Positions 12,835-27,000 of a stretch of 53,639 nucleotides of DNA are shown in pieces (the first letter of the stretch is position 1; each line of letters begins with the position of its first letter). The translations under genes were made by a program, and so were the position numbers. The stretch is from NCBI GenBank assembly GCA_002633005.1, contig NMRA01000113.1:694239-747877 (forward strand), given 5' to 3'. The DNA comes from Phoronis australis. Its lineage: Eukaryota > Phoronida > Phoronidae. Below the pieces are notes generated by a model that worked only from the letters and a program-made list of their open reading frames with translations, made no database searches and was not told the DNA's origin.

Positions 12835-13698
12835 ATATTGCTCTGACACTATGTTTGTTTTTTTGTTTTTTTTTTTTTTGTTTGTTCGCACGATACAGGT
12901 CGCAATTTTCGTCCGATCATCACGAAATTTACACATAACACGTACTTCCGGAAGTCCTGGAAGCCTATTGTTTTTCGTCAAAATCGGATCCAAGATGGCG
13001 GCTGTGGCGGCCATTTTGTTTCCATTTAAAGGTTCAAATGCTTCTGGAGGCTACAATTTTTTACGTAGAAGGCTAAGAATCGGCACAGTAAATGGACCGG
13101 AAGCTTGCTACAAGTATACCGGAAATTGTTTACTTCCGGCTAAAGATGGCGGAAATATCGGCGATCGCGCATGCGCACCTCGATTTTGGCTTAAAAACGT
13201 TTTCTCCTTAGAGGGCGCATTATCAGACAAATTCCTTCGAATTTTTACAGGTATTAGTTTCTTGTAACATGCTATTATACAATGCCAAAAAACCGGAAGT
13301 TGCATTCAAGATGGCGGATATGGAGCATATTGACCCATTTTCAGTCTTCTGGAGAGCGATTTTACACGGGAAGAGAAAAAGACGTAATTTTTTGCATGTA
13401 GATTCTTTGAAGTATTATCTTTCAAATGGCCTGTAACAATTTTTTTCTCAGACTTACCGTTTTCGAGTTATTTGAGTTTGAATTTCTTAAAAAAACGCAA
13501 AATTACATTTTTTTCGAAAAATTTACAGAATTAGGCGATACCATCACTTTAGATAGAACTTTGAACGGGCTTTCAGAAGATGCTTTCCATTTTTCTCTAC
13601 GACGTCTACTTTTTGAGATATTTGAGATTTTCTGATAACGCTGTTCCTTTGTTGAGCGCTCTTGCTGCATTCAGGTTGGTTTAGCTTCAATTGAACTA
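12835..13698. other. Non-coding stretch with a long but unrecognised open frame
   Basis: A 197-codon frame (12674-13267, +) crosses the palindrome pair, a long T run and a CAAGATGGCGG-type block that recurs near 13307. It has no recognisable domain. Its N-terminal part is repeat-derived and its composition changes abruptly, so I read it as a chance frame in repetitive DNA. Confidence 0.5.
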
Positions 13699-14008
13699 GA
13701 CTGCAGCCTATTTCTTAATGATTTATGACATCTAAATTCGTCATATGAATGTTGTGATGTTGTTCATCATCGCCACCAACATCATCATATTCGTCATCAT
13801 CGTCATCATCTTCTTCATCATCTCCGTCGTTGTCTTTTCCGTTAATTTCGCCAAGTGTCGCACAAGACTGTAGCCTTTTTCTTACTGATTTCAGACTTCT
13901 ACGTTCGTCATGTGTATGTTATTAATACTTCTATTGTTCACCATCGTCGTCATATTCGTCATCTTCGTCATCATCTTTATCGTCATCTTTTTGGTTAATT
14001 TCGCCAAG
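13699..14008 (+). repeat. ~155-bp direct duplication rich in TCATC/TCGTC
   Basis: Two copies (about 13699-13856 and 13864-14008) each run from a TGTAGCC or TGCAGCC TTTCTTA start, through TTCGTCAT blocks and a TCATC-rich microsatellite, to AATTTCGCCAAG. The closing motif is the half-palindrome seen at 12758-12834. Confidence 0.65.
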
Positions 14009-14889
14009 GTTCGCTCCTCGGAGCGCTTTCATTTAATGAGCAACTGGGATGTTAAGATCAGGAGCATGTTTAGTTATATAAAAGGCCTACCTGATATTTG
14101 ATCTTGGACTCTGCTGAATACTGAACTAGTGTGAAACAATTAGGTATAGAGTGTCTGTACAGTGTTAAGCCACTGAGCCTCCAAGGACTCTGTGGCAACC
14201 AACTCTAGCTCCAATACTGTGGGCTATGTGTGACATGGCAGGCTCATAGCAATGCGGTGCATTGCTTATATAAAATACAATGACTTGTGATATCTAAACC
14301 ATCAAATTAAATTGCATCCCAAAGGGGCCAAAGAAGTGGTTTTCGAATTTTTTTTTGACAGTTGATAATACCACTGATACCCGACACATGACAAGTTCCG
14401 GCTTTTGTCTCAATCATTAATTTCTCATGTTGTAATAGTCGGCTAGTGTAGTGTGTATTTTTGACAAAGTTTCCAATGATTGAGAATTACTCAGGCTGCT
14501 TAGAAATAATTCAGTTCTTTTTCAGAACTGCTTTGAAAATTTTATAGCAGAGCAATAGTTTACCTTTTGCTGTATTGTTGGACTGCAATTTAAATAAGAG
14601 AATGCAAAAATGGATTCAGTACATTCATTTACTTACATTTACTTTCTGATTCCGCTATTTGGGGAACAGACTGAACTGTAATCTTTAATTTGAGTGAACT
14701 GGTTCTGGATAATTTTCAACGACACTTGATCTACATAAACTGGAATTTGAGGGGTGCTGTCTGGCAAGCAGCATTAGTTAGTTACTTTCGCACTGGAGTT
14801 TGAGGTAGTTCAGATGTTAAAGAGATACGATTCAATTCTGTTTCAGTTTGTGCATGCATGGCTGACTCATGGTTTGGTCTGTCTGTTGC
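14009..14889. other. Region just upstream of the first Piezo coding exon
   Basis: No gene or repeat is recognised. If the splice acceptor at 14890-14891 is used, this stretch is 5' UTR intron and the promoter lies further upstream. If not, it would be the proximal promoter. I cannot assign a TATA box or initiator with confidence. Confidence 0.4.
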
Positions 14890-14935
14890 AGGTGATGAGC
14901 TGAACAGTGTTGTGTGAGAGTAAACACAAGTAAAG
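14890..14935 (+). promoter_or_regulatory. Likely 3' splice site, 5' UTR tail and start context of Piezo
   Basis: The tract GGTCTGTCTGTTGCAG ends at 14891 and resembles a 3' splice site, suggesting an upstream 5' UTR exon. An in-frame TAA at 14921-14923 closes the frame before the ATG. The start has a favourable context, with A at -3 and G at +4. Confidence 0.5.
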
Positions 14936-15005
14936 ATGGGGCAGGGACTAGAGGTGGTATGCAAAGTTCTGTTCAGGGTTTTGATACCTGCTGTACTGCT
15001 AGCTG
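14936..15005 (+). CDS. Piezo: Piezo exon 1 (codons 1-24)
   Basis: It starts MGQGLEVVCKVLF and runs into the first membrane helix, ending IPAVLLA. It ends after one base of codon 24 at the donor G|GTGAG. The start is the first ATG after an in-frame stop, in a good initiation context. Intron 1 is 3,853 bp. Confidence 0.85.
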
Positions 15006-18000
15006 GTGAGTTCTCTCTCATTCTGTTGCAATTGAACAAATTTGGAACTGTTGTGCAAAAGGAACATTAAATCTAGATGGGCAGTTGAAGCTCTGAAGGA
15101 GTGGTCCACAGACCTAATGAAGAGTTGGAGCATTGAGTGAAAAACTTTTCTAAAACTGTTGACTTGGCAGTTATGGCTACGTTTTCGTTTTATGCAACTT
15201 TGATTTTTTTCATAAAAATCATGTAAGTTCTATTTTTGAAAGCCCCTCATCCAAAAGTGGAACATCTTAAGAACAATTCCTAACAGTGTTTTGTAGAACA
15301 GTGTTTAAAAGCATAGCTTGCATTTTTAAGCACTAGAACACGATTCTACAGAAACTGAACGGTGCAATAACTTGTTCAGTCTTAAAAATGTATTTTCATG
15401 CTCCTAGCTCTGCTAATGTATAGCAGGAAGTAAACGAAAATACTATTTGAACATCATCTACACTAAACAAAGTGCAGTTGTACTTATTCCTTGACATCTT
15501 GTAAGTGTGAAAACAAAAAAATTTGTAAATAAATGACCTTTGCACTAATGACATACATTGGAGGCTCTCATATCCCGTATCATGCAGTGTTATTTCCGAA
15601 CACTACGTCACAACACTTTCTGGACACAGTTGAGTGATTTACGGCGGATCATTTGCGACACAAAACTCGTACTTAAAGACATTTGGCAATTTTCAACCTA
15701 CTTTGTATTCACATTGATGCTATATATTGCATTTCTAACTTATTTGTCCAAGCAATCAAAGAGATAAGGAAGTAGCTTGCAAGTTCCACTTTAAAGTAAT
15801 TATTTGAAAGTTATGCAGGTACGGGTAATATGGCACAATTGATACTACTGAATATTCAGGACTATGTACCAGAGCCGCCAGCATGGGTGCCCTGGACTCA
15901 TTAAATGAATCTAGATATCAATCATTCATTTTATCACAAACATCACTTCAAACATAGAAGCAACAGACACCAGTCTGAAAGAACTATGATACTAACTTTA
16001 TTACTGTCTGCACAGCTGACTTCAATGGAGTTCACATAGAATATTTTTAGATCTCCTTGTTGTGTTTTCACTTTTTATGGGAACAATCTAAGTCGTGCAG
16101 TTCCTCTGCATAAGTGAGACTGTTTGAGCAAAGTCCATGTGACAGACTACTCATATTCAAATGTTTCTACTCTTAGGTTTTGTAGGACCCTGGAAAATGC
16201 CCAAATTTTGGCCCCATAAATGCCTGCACCTGTACGAGTGGTATGAGTGAGGCCAATAGTCCGCTTGTATTTTAGTTTTTCCATTGATATTTTCGAGCTT
16301 TTACTCACTTATGTGGAGTCCTGGCCTAGTGTGAAGACAGTGTTGTTTCAGTACTAGAGCATGGTCTCACCATCTCTTATCCAGCGTGAACATTTCTAAG
16401 TATGGCATGGCTTTACTCCTAGTACGAAGACCACCTCTCAAAATACTAGAATATAGTCTCACTTGGCCACATCCTCACACATGATCAGCCTACAACAAGG
16501 TGCATTGTATCAATACTAGAGTATAGCCTCACATAGCCACACCCTTTCACATGATCAGCCTACAACAAGGTGCATTGTATCAATACTAGAGTATAGCCTC
16601 ACATAGCCACACCCTTTCACATGATCAGCCTACAAGGGTGCTGTGTATCAATACTAGAACATTGCCTCACTTAGCCACATCCTCTCACATGATAACCTAC
16701 AATAAGGTGAAGTTTATCAATACTAGAACATAGCCTCACATGGCCATATCCTCTCCCATGATCAACCTACAACAAGTTGCAATGTATCAATACTAGAACA
16801 TAGTCTCACATAGCCACACCCTCTGGACATGATCAGCCTACAACACGGTGCAGTGTATCAGTTCTGGAACACAGCCTCACATGGCCCCACCCTCTAACAT
16901 GCTCAACCTACAACAAGGTGAAGTGTATCAATATTAGAGTATAACCTCACATAGCCACACCCTCTGACATGCTCAACCTACAACAAGGTGAAGTGTATCA
17001 ATACTAGAGTATAACCTCACATAGCCACACCCTCTGGACATGATCAGCCTACAACAAAAGGTGCAGTGTGTCAATACTAGAGTATAGCTTCAGATGGCCT
17101 CACCCTCTGACATGATCAGCCCACAAGCTGCAGTATATCAATACTAGAGTATAGAGTCTGCTCCAACTTGCTGAAAACAACCTGCCTGAAATTTAAAAAA
17201 CAATTTTTTAATTCCCAGTGATCTTCATAATGATCTCCAACTGATTCTGAATCTCATGGTATTCAAGGGGACATTAATCTGAATAAATAATGTATTTAAT
17301 TAGTGTCTGGCCATCAGAACAGTGCAATAAAATCAAATAATAAATTAATCTGATTTTTTTTAATGAGCTCTTTATCCTTCATAAATTAAAGTGTATTTCT
17401 AAACTTGTATAAAGCTTGCTTACTGATATAGATTGACAAATTCATCTTAAATTGGCAAATAGTTTGATCAAAATGGTTTGTCCCATTTCCATAACTTATT
17501 TTACACCACTTTAGTTAGCTGGCAATGAAGAGCTGAATAATGGCATAGTGCTGTTCATTGTCTTCTTCAGGGAATTGTTTCATTTCAAACTGTGTTAAGT
17601 CATGTCTCATAACGATCCATTGATGTCATTTTAACAATATTTGCGTATGAATATCAGTAAATGATTACGCGTTTGTGCTGATATGGCAGGTTGCCTGCTT
17701 CAAACAGTTTGTGTATGACCACTATTTAATGAGCATTTTGTTAATGTCGTCTTTGTTTGGCTGTAGATTTTACTTATTAGTGTGGTAGCAAGCATAGACA
17801 AAAACAAATCAATTTTTTTATTAAAAGTGTTCATCATTCATCATTGTCTCCTGTGATGATGGTAAAAACGAGGGAAGTTACTTATTAGGAGATATTAAGT
17901 TAGTTAAACATGTTTTCAACCTGCAGGTCAGTCCCTTGATCACATGACTGATATTCCAGCTGTTGTGGAACCGAAAGTAACACCTTGTCGTAAATGGGAG

Positions 18001-21000
18001 GAAGTTGCTTCCCTGGTCACTGTTAAGTGGGGGGGCTGCACTGTTTATTGTAAATGGCCTCTTTGGTCTTCGGAGAGTGCCAATGTTCCTCTCTGGATAA
18101 AACTTGTATTGTCCATATTGATGGTGTGAGCAGATGAAACTAAGTAGTCACCAATAACAGTGGGGGGGTTTGTCCATTTTTTGTGTTCTGCAAAGCAGGT
18201 GACTAAAGGACGTTTGGTTTCACCAATGTCTGATCAAGGGGCTGAGCTGCAGGCCTGAAATGTTATGCTTAACTAACTCAATGTCTCCTAGTAAGTAACT
18301 TCTCTCGTTTTTACAAATCAGTTTTTGTTCCATTTTTTGCCTTTTTTAAGAAACATTGGTTTTATGACCTAAAATCTTAGCTTTGATCAGATTTATAATG
18401 CAACCAAATCTATTGTTTTTATTTTATTAGAAATTGACAATTCTTGCCTTTTTCTGCCAGGTATACTCTGAAATCAAGGCCAATGTCTATTATTTTAATA
18501 AGCTTAAATACTCTTGTCATTTAATGTGTGAGATTTAACTGAGGTACAGAGGGTTTGGCTGTTACTGAGGAGCTAGTGAGTTTGATTCTGTGCTGTTGAT
18601 AATTTCTGTAAAATTACTTTTTTGCCAAGGATGTCCCTTTACGTGCATCATCAGGATACAAAAAGGTCTGTGATTTGGTAAAAACAAAATTATATTATTT
18701 TTTTTAATTTTTGAAAATGAAATGCTGAACATGGTTGAATTTATGTTTCAGCCTGTTGCCCTATTTGTTTATTTTCTTGTATTTATTCAGTGCACTTGCA
18801 TGTCTTAACTACAACCATACTCTTGATACAAGAGTAATTGTTTTCATCTTGTTTTCAGCCACCATCTTCAGAATCAACTTCCTGTCACTAGTTTATGGAT
18901 GTCTCCTGTTGGTGTCTCCACTGTTACCTTGCCCAAGTGCTACATCAATGAAATGTAAGTCTTGTGTCCAAGGTTCGGATGTTCACATTTACAAGCATTT
19001 CCAGTGCTCATATACTTTTGGGGCAGCTCCATGGCCAGTTTAGCATTGTATCTGTCTGTTATTTCTGTCATCTGACTCTCTAGCTTCCAAACAGTTTGAG
19101 GGATCATCATGAAATTTCAGGGATTCATTACTGTTGACTAGAGTAGGCCTTTGGGTGACACTGATTTTTGATGGATCCATGTACTGTTGTGCCACTTAGT
19201 TCACTTTTTATGTCTGCCTCAATATCTACCAAATTCTTTGAGGGATCTTCGTTTAATTGCATATACTTTTATAGAGAGGAAAGCATGGCTGATGTTGATT
19301 TTCAGTTGAATGTGACTGCTCCCTAGTGGTAGTTTTATTTGTTGCTCTTCCCTCAATATCTACCAAATTTGGTGAAGGACCGTCGTGAAATTTGATGGAT
19401 ACGTATGTTCCTAGTAAAGAGAGCATGAATCTGGCTACTGCTGTCCCTCCTTATTATAGTCCATTTACTGTCGTGCTTACAGTAGTTGCATATCAATAGT
19501 ATGGGTTAATTTTGTCATTGGGATTATGAAGTTTGTGTGAAATGTTATCTAGGTCTAAGTTTTGCATGTCACATGGCATTGTAATCTAATCTCAAATTCT
19601 GCATAGGTTAATTCCTTACTTATTTAGCACACAATATATTAGGGCTGACAAGTGAAACTCTTATTTTGTCAAATTTATTAAGAAAATTTTAGTCTACAAC
19701 TGGCATAGTTTTACTGTGTAGATGTCATAAAACAGCATTTGGTTATGAAATGTGGCAAATTGATTTCTATTAAAATCTATTGAAGAGGCTATGTTATCTT
19801 TCCATTTTCAGATTTATTTTGTTGTAGTGCATGCCACCCACTGGTCCTTTATATTATTTTGTCAGTCTGTTTTTTGTCACCTGCTTCTCTGTTGGCCAAG
19901 CCATTCCACTCTTAGTATGATTAAGAAAATTGGCATATATGTTCTTATTAGGAAGAGGAAGGCTGGCTATAATTTTAGGACGATACTGACTGCTTCTGTG
20001 CCTCCTAGTTACAGCTTTGTTTTCTTTGCGTCTATGGCTGTATCTCCTAAACCGTCTGCAGGATTTTTAAATTTGGCAAGTGTATTTGTATGGAGGTGAC
20101 AAGAAGTGACAACGACATTCTGACAGATGTGATTATTGTGCCCCCTAGTGGCAATTTTATTTTTTCTGTTTCGTCTGTATCTTTGGAGTTCCTTGATGAA
20201 TTTTCATAAAATTTTGGCAAATCGGTTTCTATAAAAAAGTTGATAACGCCTTTTCAATTTCAGATCGATTTGTCGTAGTGTATGCTTCAAAGCAACCATT
20301 TTTAATCAAACTACTACTATAAGAATCGCTGGTAAATATGTTCCTACTAAGAAGAGAGTGGCTAACGATTTTTGAAGTTTTCACGACTGTCGCGGTCTCT
20401 AGTGGCAGATTGTTTTTTTGCATTCGCAGCTGTTTCTCCCTGCAAGATCTTCGTTAAATTTGGCAAGTATATTTCTATGATTGCGACAACAGATAACGAC
20501 ATTTGGACGATGACGAAATTTGGACAATGACGACATTTGGACGATGACGACATTTGGACGATGACGACATTTGGACGATGACGACATTTGGACGATGACG
20601 ACATTTGGACGATGACGACATTCAGACGATGACGACATTTGGGCATGACGACATTAGGACGATGACGACATTTGGACGATGATGACACTTCCACTCTGCC
20701 CCCAGAGCCAGTTTTTAGACTGTCTACCACTCTGCCCGAAGAGCCATTTTTTTACGGTCTTGCCAGGTGTGTCTTTGATGAGGAGAGCATTGCTCACTTG
20801 CTATACACACACTAGAAACCATTTTAAGTTCACTAGCTTTGCTGTATATTTAGTGAGAATGTTTTAAAAATAGTAATCATCTCTAGTATTCTGCGCTGCA
20901 ATGCACACGGTGGGTGCATACTCTGTGTTGCTTTTGTTTTAGAACTTGGTGTTCTTCTCAATCTATTTTGACTTATCACAGTGAGAGTTTGAATTTTGTC

Positions 21001-24000
21001 TGTGGGCTTACTACTACGTGTCTTACATTTGTCTGTTGTGGAGAACACAGAATACTTGCATATTCTTCTGATTTAGATTGGCATGGTAACTTGTTATACA
21101 TTTCAGCTCACACAGCACGTTACCTAAGAGCACTTACGAGTATCAGCCTCCTCTTCATAGTTGGGCGAGCGATATTCCAAGGTGTGTTGCTGCTGATGAA
21201 GCCCATTGCTGATATAGAATACTATGACCTGCTACCAGACTGTAAGTAAGAAAAGTGCTAAGTGTGAGAGTGATAGTGATAATAGTTTTATGCAGTGCTG
21301 AAAAATCTAAGGGTTTTGGATTTAGCGATAAAATGGTTGCTAAAATAGCCTTCTCTTGATTTTCAGACTTCTACAAATGGTCACATTCACATGTTGTGCT
21401 ATACAAATCACTCTTAATCCAACTAAAAGGGGTTATAGCATACTTGAGAAATTTGATTAGATGAAATTCCAAAATGCAATTCTGCTAATCTGATATGGTT
21501 TCCTAAACTGGAGAATTTTTACCCAATATTCTCCACGAGCTATTACAGTGTGTCGCTGCGATTTGTGAACGTTTGAATGGCCAACGACCTGTTTGAAAAA
21601 TAGCCACCAGTTTGGAAAAAGCATTGCAAATTACGGATGGATGCTAATTGAAGCAGCTGGTGACTATTTTACTTTATTGCTTTTTCTGTATTGCAGAGAG
21701 AAATTGCCCTGGCAGTAAGCCCCTACCCTTTCTTAAAGTGCACGATGGCAGTAGACCCCGAACCCATCCCTTTAATGCCTATGGTGTATACACTCTCTTG
21801 TGAACTGTTCTTTAGTGTAAAGCTGAAAATACCCTTTGTTGTCAAATTAGCTATATTGCTACTTAAGTTGCCTTTAGTTGACAATCCCTTGTGCATGTCC
21901 CCAAATGCCAGCACTTGATGACCATTAATTTAGCCCTTGGTCACATGTGTACCATTTAGGGCTCCTGATGGAATTCTCTGCATGCATAGGCGTTCTTCCC
22001 TTGAGTCCAACTTGTTCAGTTATATAGCACAACAATTAGTTGGGCGGATGACCACTGTAGCCAGTATCTTACACAACTGATTAAGTCCATTCTGGCATTT
22101 ATGGTTGGAGAGTCTCTTTTTGTTTGATAATTGCTCTAATCATGGATAAGATTATATCTAGCCTGACTGGGCTGTGCTGTTAAAAATAAAAGTTTAGTTA
22201 TAAAAAGTTATAAAGTGCTTGAACATAAACCAATAACATTTCTAATTTCCTCGTCATGCTGATCATGTTTAGTTTTTGAATCACCAAAATCGCTCTACTT
22301 CAACCAGTTAAGACAATCTATTCTGTCCGAACATACCAACACACTGGGTTTGACTGTGTTCACATGTGGTCTGTAATAAGCCTGGTAAGATAATTGGCCT
22401 GCATGTTGTCATACCTAACAAAAAACTGTTCTGGGCAGTTAACAAAGGAGCTAGATGTTATCACACTGTCTCAACCAACTCTGTGTTTGGCAAAGTCACT
22501 GAACAGGAGAAGGTCCTAATGTGGAAGTAATGTACCTGAAGGAGTTCATGGAGCTATAGACTGATATCTACTTAGTGCCGCAGTTAAACCTTTCACAACT
22601 ACTTGCACCAGCAATGTTTTTCAGTGACCTTTTGATGGGCCAAACCACTGTAGTTATGTTGGCGGACACATGAACCAGATTTAGTCAAAATAATTCTGTT
22701 CGTCGTAGAAGGAAAGTGAATTACTATCAAGTTTGTTAAAGTGGGTTCTTTTATCTGTGGAAATTGGTACATGGCATGGTGAAGTCATCAGCATATTAAT
22801 CTATTTAGGTGAACTTTTATTTTAAACTTGTTGGGGTTACTGTTCAGCGAGGCTGAATACTAGTTAGAGGACACGCTGACTGCTGCGTGTAGGTTGAAGG
22901 TAGGTTGTGTAGTGAAGCTCATTAACTCATCAAAAACTTTGTGACTACAGTGAAGATTCTCCAATTTGGGACAGTCGCTACAATTTGGGATACGAAGAGT
23001 ACCAGAAAAGTTGAAGTTTCTTGATTCTTGAATTTGGGACAAGCGTGATTTTGGCATTTACCATATTTGTCAAATTTCGCAGTCTACATAATGGGATAAT
23101 TTTGATCTTTCCAGTGATTCTTGAATTTGGGACGACCAATATTGTCTATTTCTAGAATTTGGTACAAACTTCAACTTTGAGTAAATCTTTGCTATACCCC
23201 AAACTGGAGAATGTAACATAGTTAGACATTCACTAGAGTCTGTCATTATCAGACTGATTTTATAACGTTTTGCAAGGTGGTAAACAGTGGTCATGAATTT
23301 GCTTTTGAAAGGTAAACTGGAATGTTGTTTTCAACAGCACTTTTTGTGAGTGTCCACCGAAGCACAGTTGGTATCATGACATGGCCTTTCAGTTGACCTA
23401 ACTGTACTACCATTGGACTTTGTAGGTACGACTAGTGCAGCCATTGCCCGACAATTTGGTTTCCAAAGACTCAATGCCAGTCCAACAGAAGCCTTAAGTG
23501 TGGTTCGTCTGGTTGTACCAGATGTTGTCGTCTTCTTCACTGCCATTATATCATACCTGGTGTGTCGGAAACTCATCACCTCACGACAATCCAATTCACT
23601 AGAAAATCCATCAACAGGACCAGAGACTAGAACATTAGCAACTCGACTCCGCTTGCATGAGATTATTGAAGAGCTGGGCCAGTTCTTTGTCTTTGTGACC
23701 TTAGGATTGAGTGGCATTATGAGTCCCAGTGTATTGTCAGCTGTCTACTTCTTGACATTCATGTTTAGCGCCACCTGGTGGTCGTGTTACAAGTCATTTA
23801 GGTCGTTCATTTATTGCAAAGTACTTCTTCTACTGTACAGCGCTTGTCACGTGGTCATCATCTATTTGTATCAGTTTGAGTTCTTCCAAGAACAAGTCCC
23901 TCCTGAATCTTTCTATGCAAGGTATGTTCCTTTTTGTGTCTGTAAACAATCTATAATGCTTGTGGTCTTTTTAAATATTAAACTTGTTTAACGAGAATAA

Positions 24001-27000
24001 GTTTTTACCGGCTTTACATGCATTAGTAGCAAAACTCTTGAATTACACCTGGGGTTTATTGCCTGGTGACTCATTGTATTTGTTTTTTTCTTTTGGTACA
24101 ATAGTAGGAATAATCAGTAGAAGAAATGTTATCTTGGATGAACTACCTCAGACACTGTCTTGTCACTGAACCTGTGTGTTATAGATAACACAATAAATTC
24201 ATCTGTTGTATTTCAGGCTGTTTGGTTTGACCGGTCTGGTAACACCTAACTGCACTCTGCCCCTACAGATGACCTTCACCACAAGTTCCTTTGTTTACTG
24301 GACAGAGTTTGTCAGTCCCGGAGTGATTCTGTTGTTCTATTATTGTGCGGCGTTACAATTCCAACACTGGATGTCTATTCCAGTGAGTTGATTTTGTAAC
24401 ATTCTGACGTGGCAGAGATTTTTAATGTAGTTGAAGTCCATTGACGATTGTTCTTACATATTTTCTTCTTATTTGAAGTTGTCTTCGTTAAAGTCATTGA
24501 ACAAAGATTTATAAGACTTAATGATGTGAACAATTTAATTTTAAAGTTTTTTCAATTTCTGGCCTATGTATCGAACAAAGAGTTCTTTATGTTAAAAGTT
24601 TGTGTTTCCTGATTTGGTTTACAGTCAATTTAAATTTATAACTTAGTATGTTTTGTTATTTGTTGATGGATAAACCCTGATTTGTTTTTGTTTAGCTTTG
24701 TAAGCTCTGGGGCAAACGCCGGCGAATCCAGAAAATTGACAAATCTCCATCACTGGTTAGAGTAGTGATTTGCTTATATGGAGTGCGGGCAGTCAATGTT
24801 GTGTATTTACTGTATCCTCTCGGTCGCAATATGATGTGTGATAGTCATTCAGCATCATCCACCATTGCACATTTCCTGCAGATAATCTGTACATGTGGGT
24901 TGGCTGACCTTTATTCTGTTCTATGCTACGTTGCTATTACATAATCTCTTATATGTCACATGCTGGACTCACAATATCTGAAAGTATTTTTTAATTTCGA
25001 GTCCTCAGTCAACTGATATATGTTAGTTGATCACTGCACTGTTGTCAGCATAAATTGTATCAATGCCTATACAGTGTCAAGTTGATCTTTAAGCTGCAAC
25101 AAACCGACTTGTGATTTAGACCACTTACCGTTATGGAACTCAATACTCAAACTGTCCCTTACTCCAATTAAAATGATTTCTAGGTTTGGGAAGAATTGAT
25201 TGTTCACTATTGCACAATAAGTTTGCTTGATCCGTGGTGTCATCTTATATGCCAATGATGGTCTTGAGTTATGATAAAGTGCTGGTTCATCCTAAACCAA
25301 GAATTATTTCTAATCAGAGTGAAGGACTTGTTGAGACCAGTTCATTATATTAAATGGCCTAAATCAAAATTCAAGTTTTTCAGAGGGCAGCATCACTTTT
25401 AGTTGCTAGGGTGGGTGGGAATATTGCTGAAGATTTCCTTTGCCTCAGATCAACGAGGGCTGTGGGTGTGCAAAGACTAGTAACATAACGAAGAGTAATG
25501 GTTGGCGCCGATCTGTTGTTGCTCATAACGTGTCCTAGAAATGACATGGAGTAACTTAACAATGCCGACAAGGGCATGGATTGGTTCCCTTATAACAATA
25601 TTTCTCTTTTACTTTTAATTCCATGTTGATGTTCTGTGGGTAACAGCAACACATATTTATAGTCTCACTGTCCAAATATCAACTCACTTTCCGAATAAGG
25701 AAGTCAATGCAGTGAGAAACTTGACCGTAATTTTGTCTTGCGTGAAGCTGACTGCGCGCTGGAGGCTCAAACACAATTTTAATGTTATTGCCAATCCAGC
25801 AAATTGACGTTATCTAGCTCTTAATGTTAACTTCCACAACAGGTCTGGCCCACGTTCATTTCTGTACATATCAGAAATTATTTTCGCTTCATGCTTTATT
25901 TCATACATTCGACATTGTCAGTGTTTCAGCCAATCACAAGTTGCTATTTCGATCTAAGCGAAATGATGGTGACTTTGTAGTGGTGCCCTTGTAGTGGTGC
26001 CCATGAGTACATAGTACGCTATTGATCATTGCTCAACAAGTAACGGATCCATACTGTTTGTAGTTAGGTAGATCTGAGGAGCTCAAACCACAAAATTTCT
26101 TTTCCCTTACAATTATACATTATTGTGTTTGGAAACTGCGGAACAGAGACCAGTGCTAGTGATAGCACAGTTGAAGTCGTTCATGTTAAAACTTGCATGT
26201 ATAAATAGTTGGTTGACATTTACTGTGTAGGTAAATGGCTTAATAGCTATATTCAGGGAGAAACATTACCGCTAGATGATTTGCTGGCCAGGCAACCATT
26301 CAGCGCCACCTACACTTTATGTATGATGTAAGTGGTGAAGATTTCAAGCAGCATTTTCTGGTCTGTTGTGCTTGATACTGGTGTAGTAGCACTGACATTT
26401 GTTGGGTTGATAAAATGACTGCAAGAATGAAACTGAAAGAGAGAATGTTTCATTTTCATCTCATTACCCATCAATGTTCCCTGAAAGTATGCAATGCCTC
26501 ATGACTTGGGTCATAGCCATGTGAACCATGTAAAGCACTTAATGTCTTTGATAGTGGAACTATGTAAGATGCATGCTGTGACTATATTTTCCTTTCCTAT
26601 ATGTTCCTGCACCATTTCCTGTTTCAAATGATGTTGATATGAAAGTAAGTCACGAGTACACGGGTTATTAGTGGTATCACATTAGTCTTGCTAGCGGTGT
26701 GAATGGGCTTGGCTGATTCTTCATAATAAACTGTGTCTTAAAGTATAAGATAACTCATTCTGTGACACACTATGTATCTAATGTTTGATTGAGTTTTTCT
26801 ATTAACTTTACCAGGAATTTCTGATAGTAAGCCTAAGTGTGTATATTTGGAAATGGCACATTTTACCCTTCGGGTGTGCCTGAAATATGCCTAGGCACAC
26901 TTGACTGACTGGCCCGGCGACTGACTGACCTGGTGACTGAGTGTCCTGATAACTAACTGACTGTAGGTGTGAAGAAGTACTTATTTGTGGTTAACAGTCG

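Noticed and set aside
12674-13267. 197-codon open frame as a gene
   Set aside because: It crosses twin palindromes and a long T run, and its amino-acid composition changes abruptly; no recognisable family.
18735-19043. Frame starting before exon 2 with extra hydrophobic residues as a longer exon 2 (acceptor at 18751)
   Set aside because: The acceptor at 18750-18751 gives the wrong phase after exon 1, while 18859 joins correctly and aligns with other Piezos.
20362-20730. Minus-strand 122-codon frame with CRHRPNVVIVQM repeats
   Set aside because: It is generated entirely by the 17-bp satellite.
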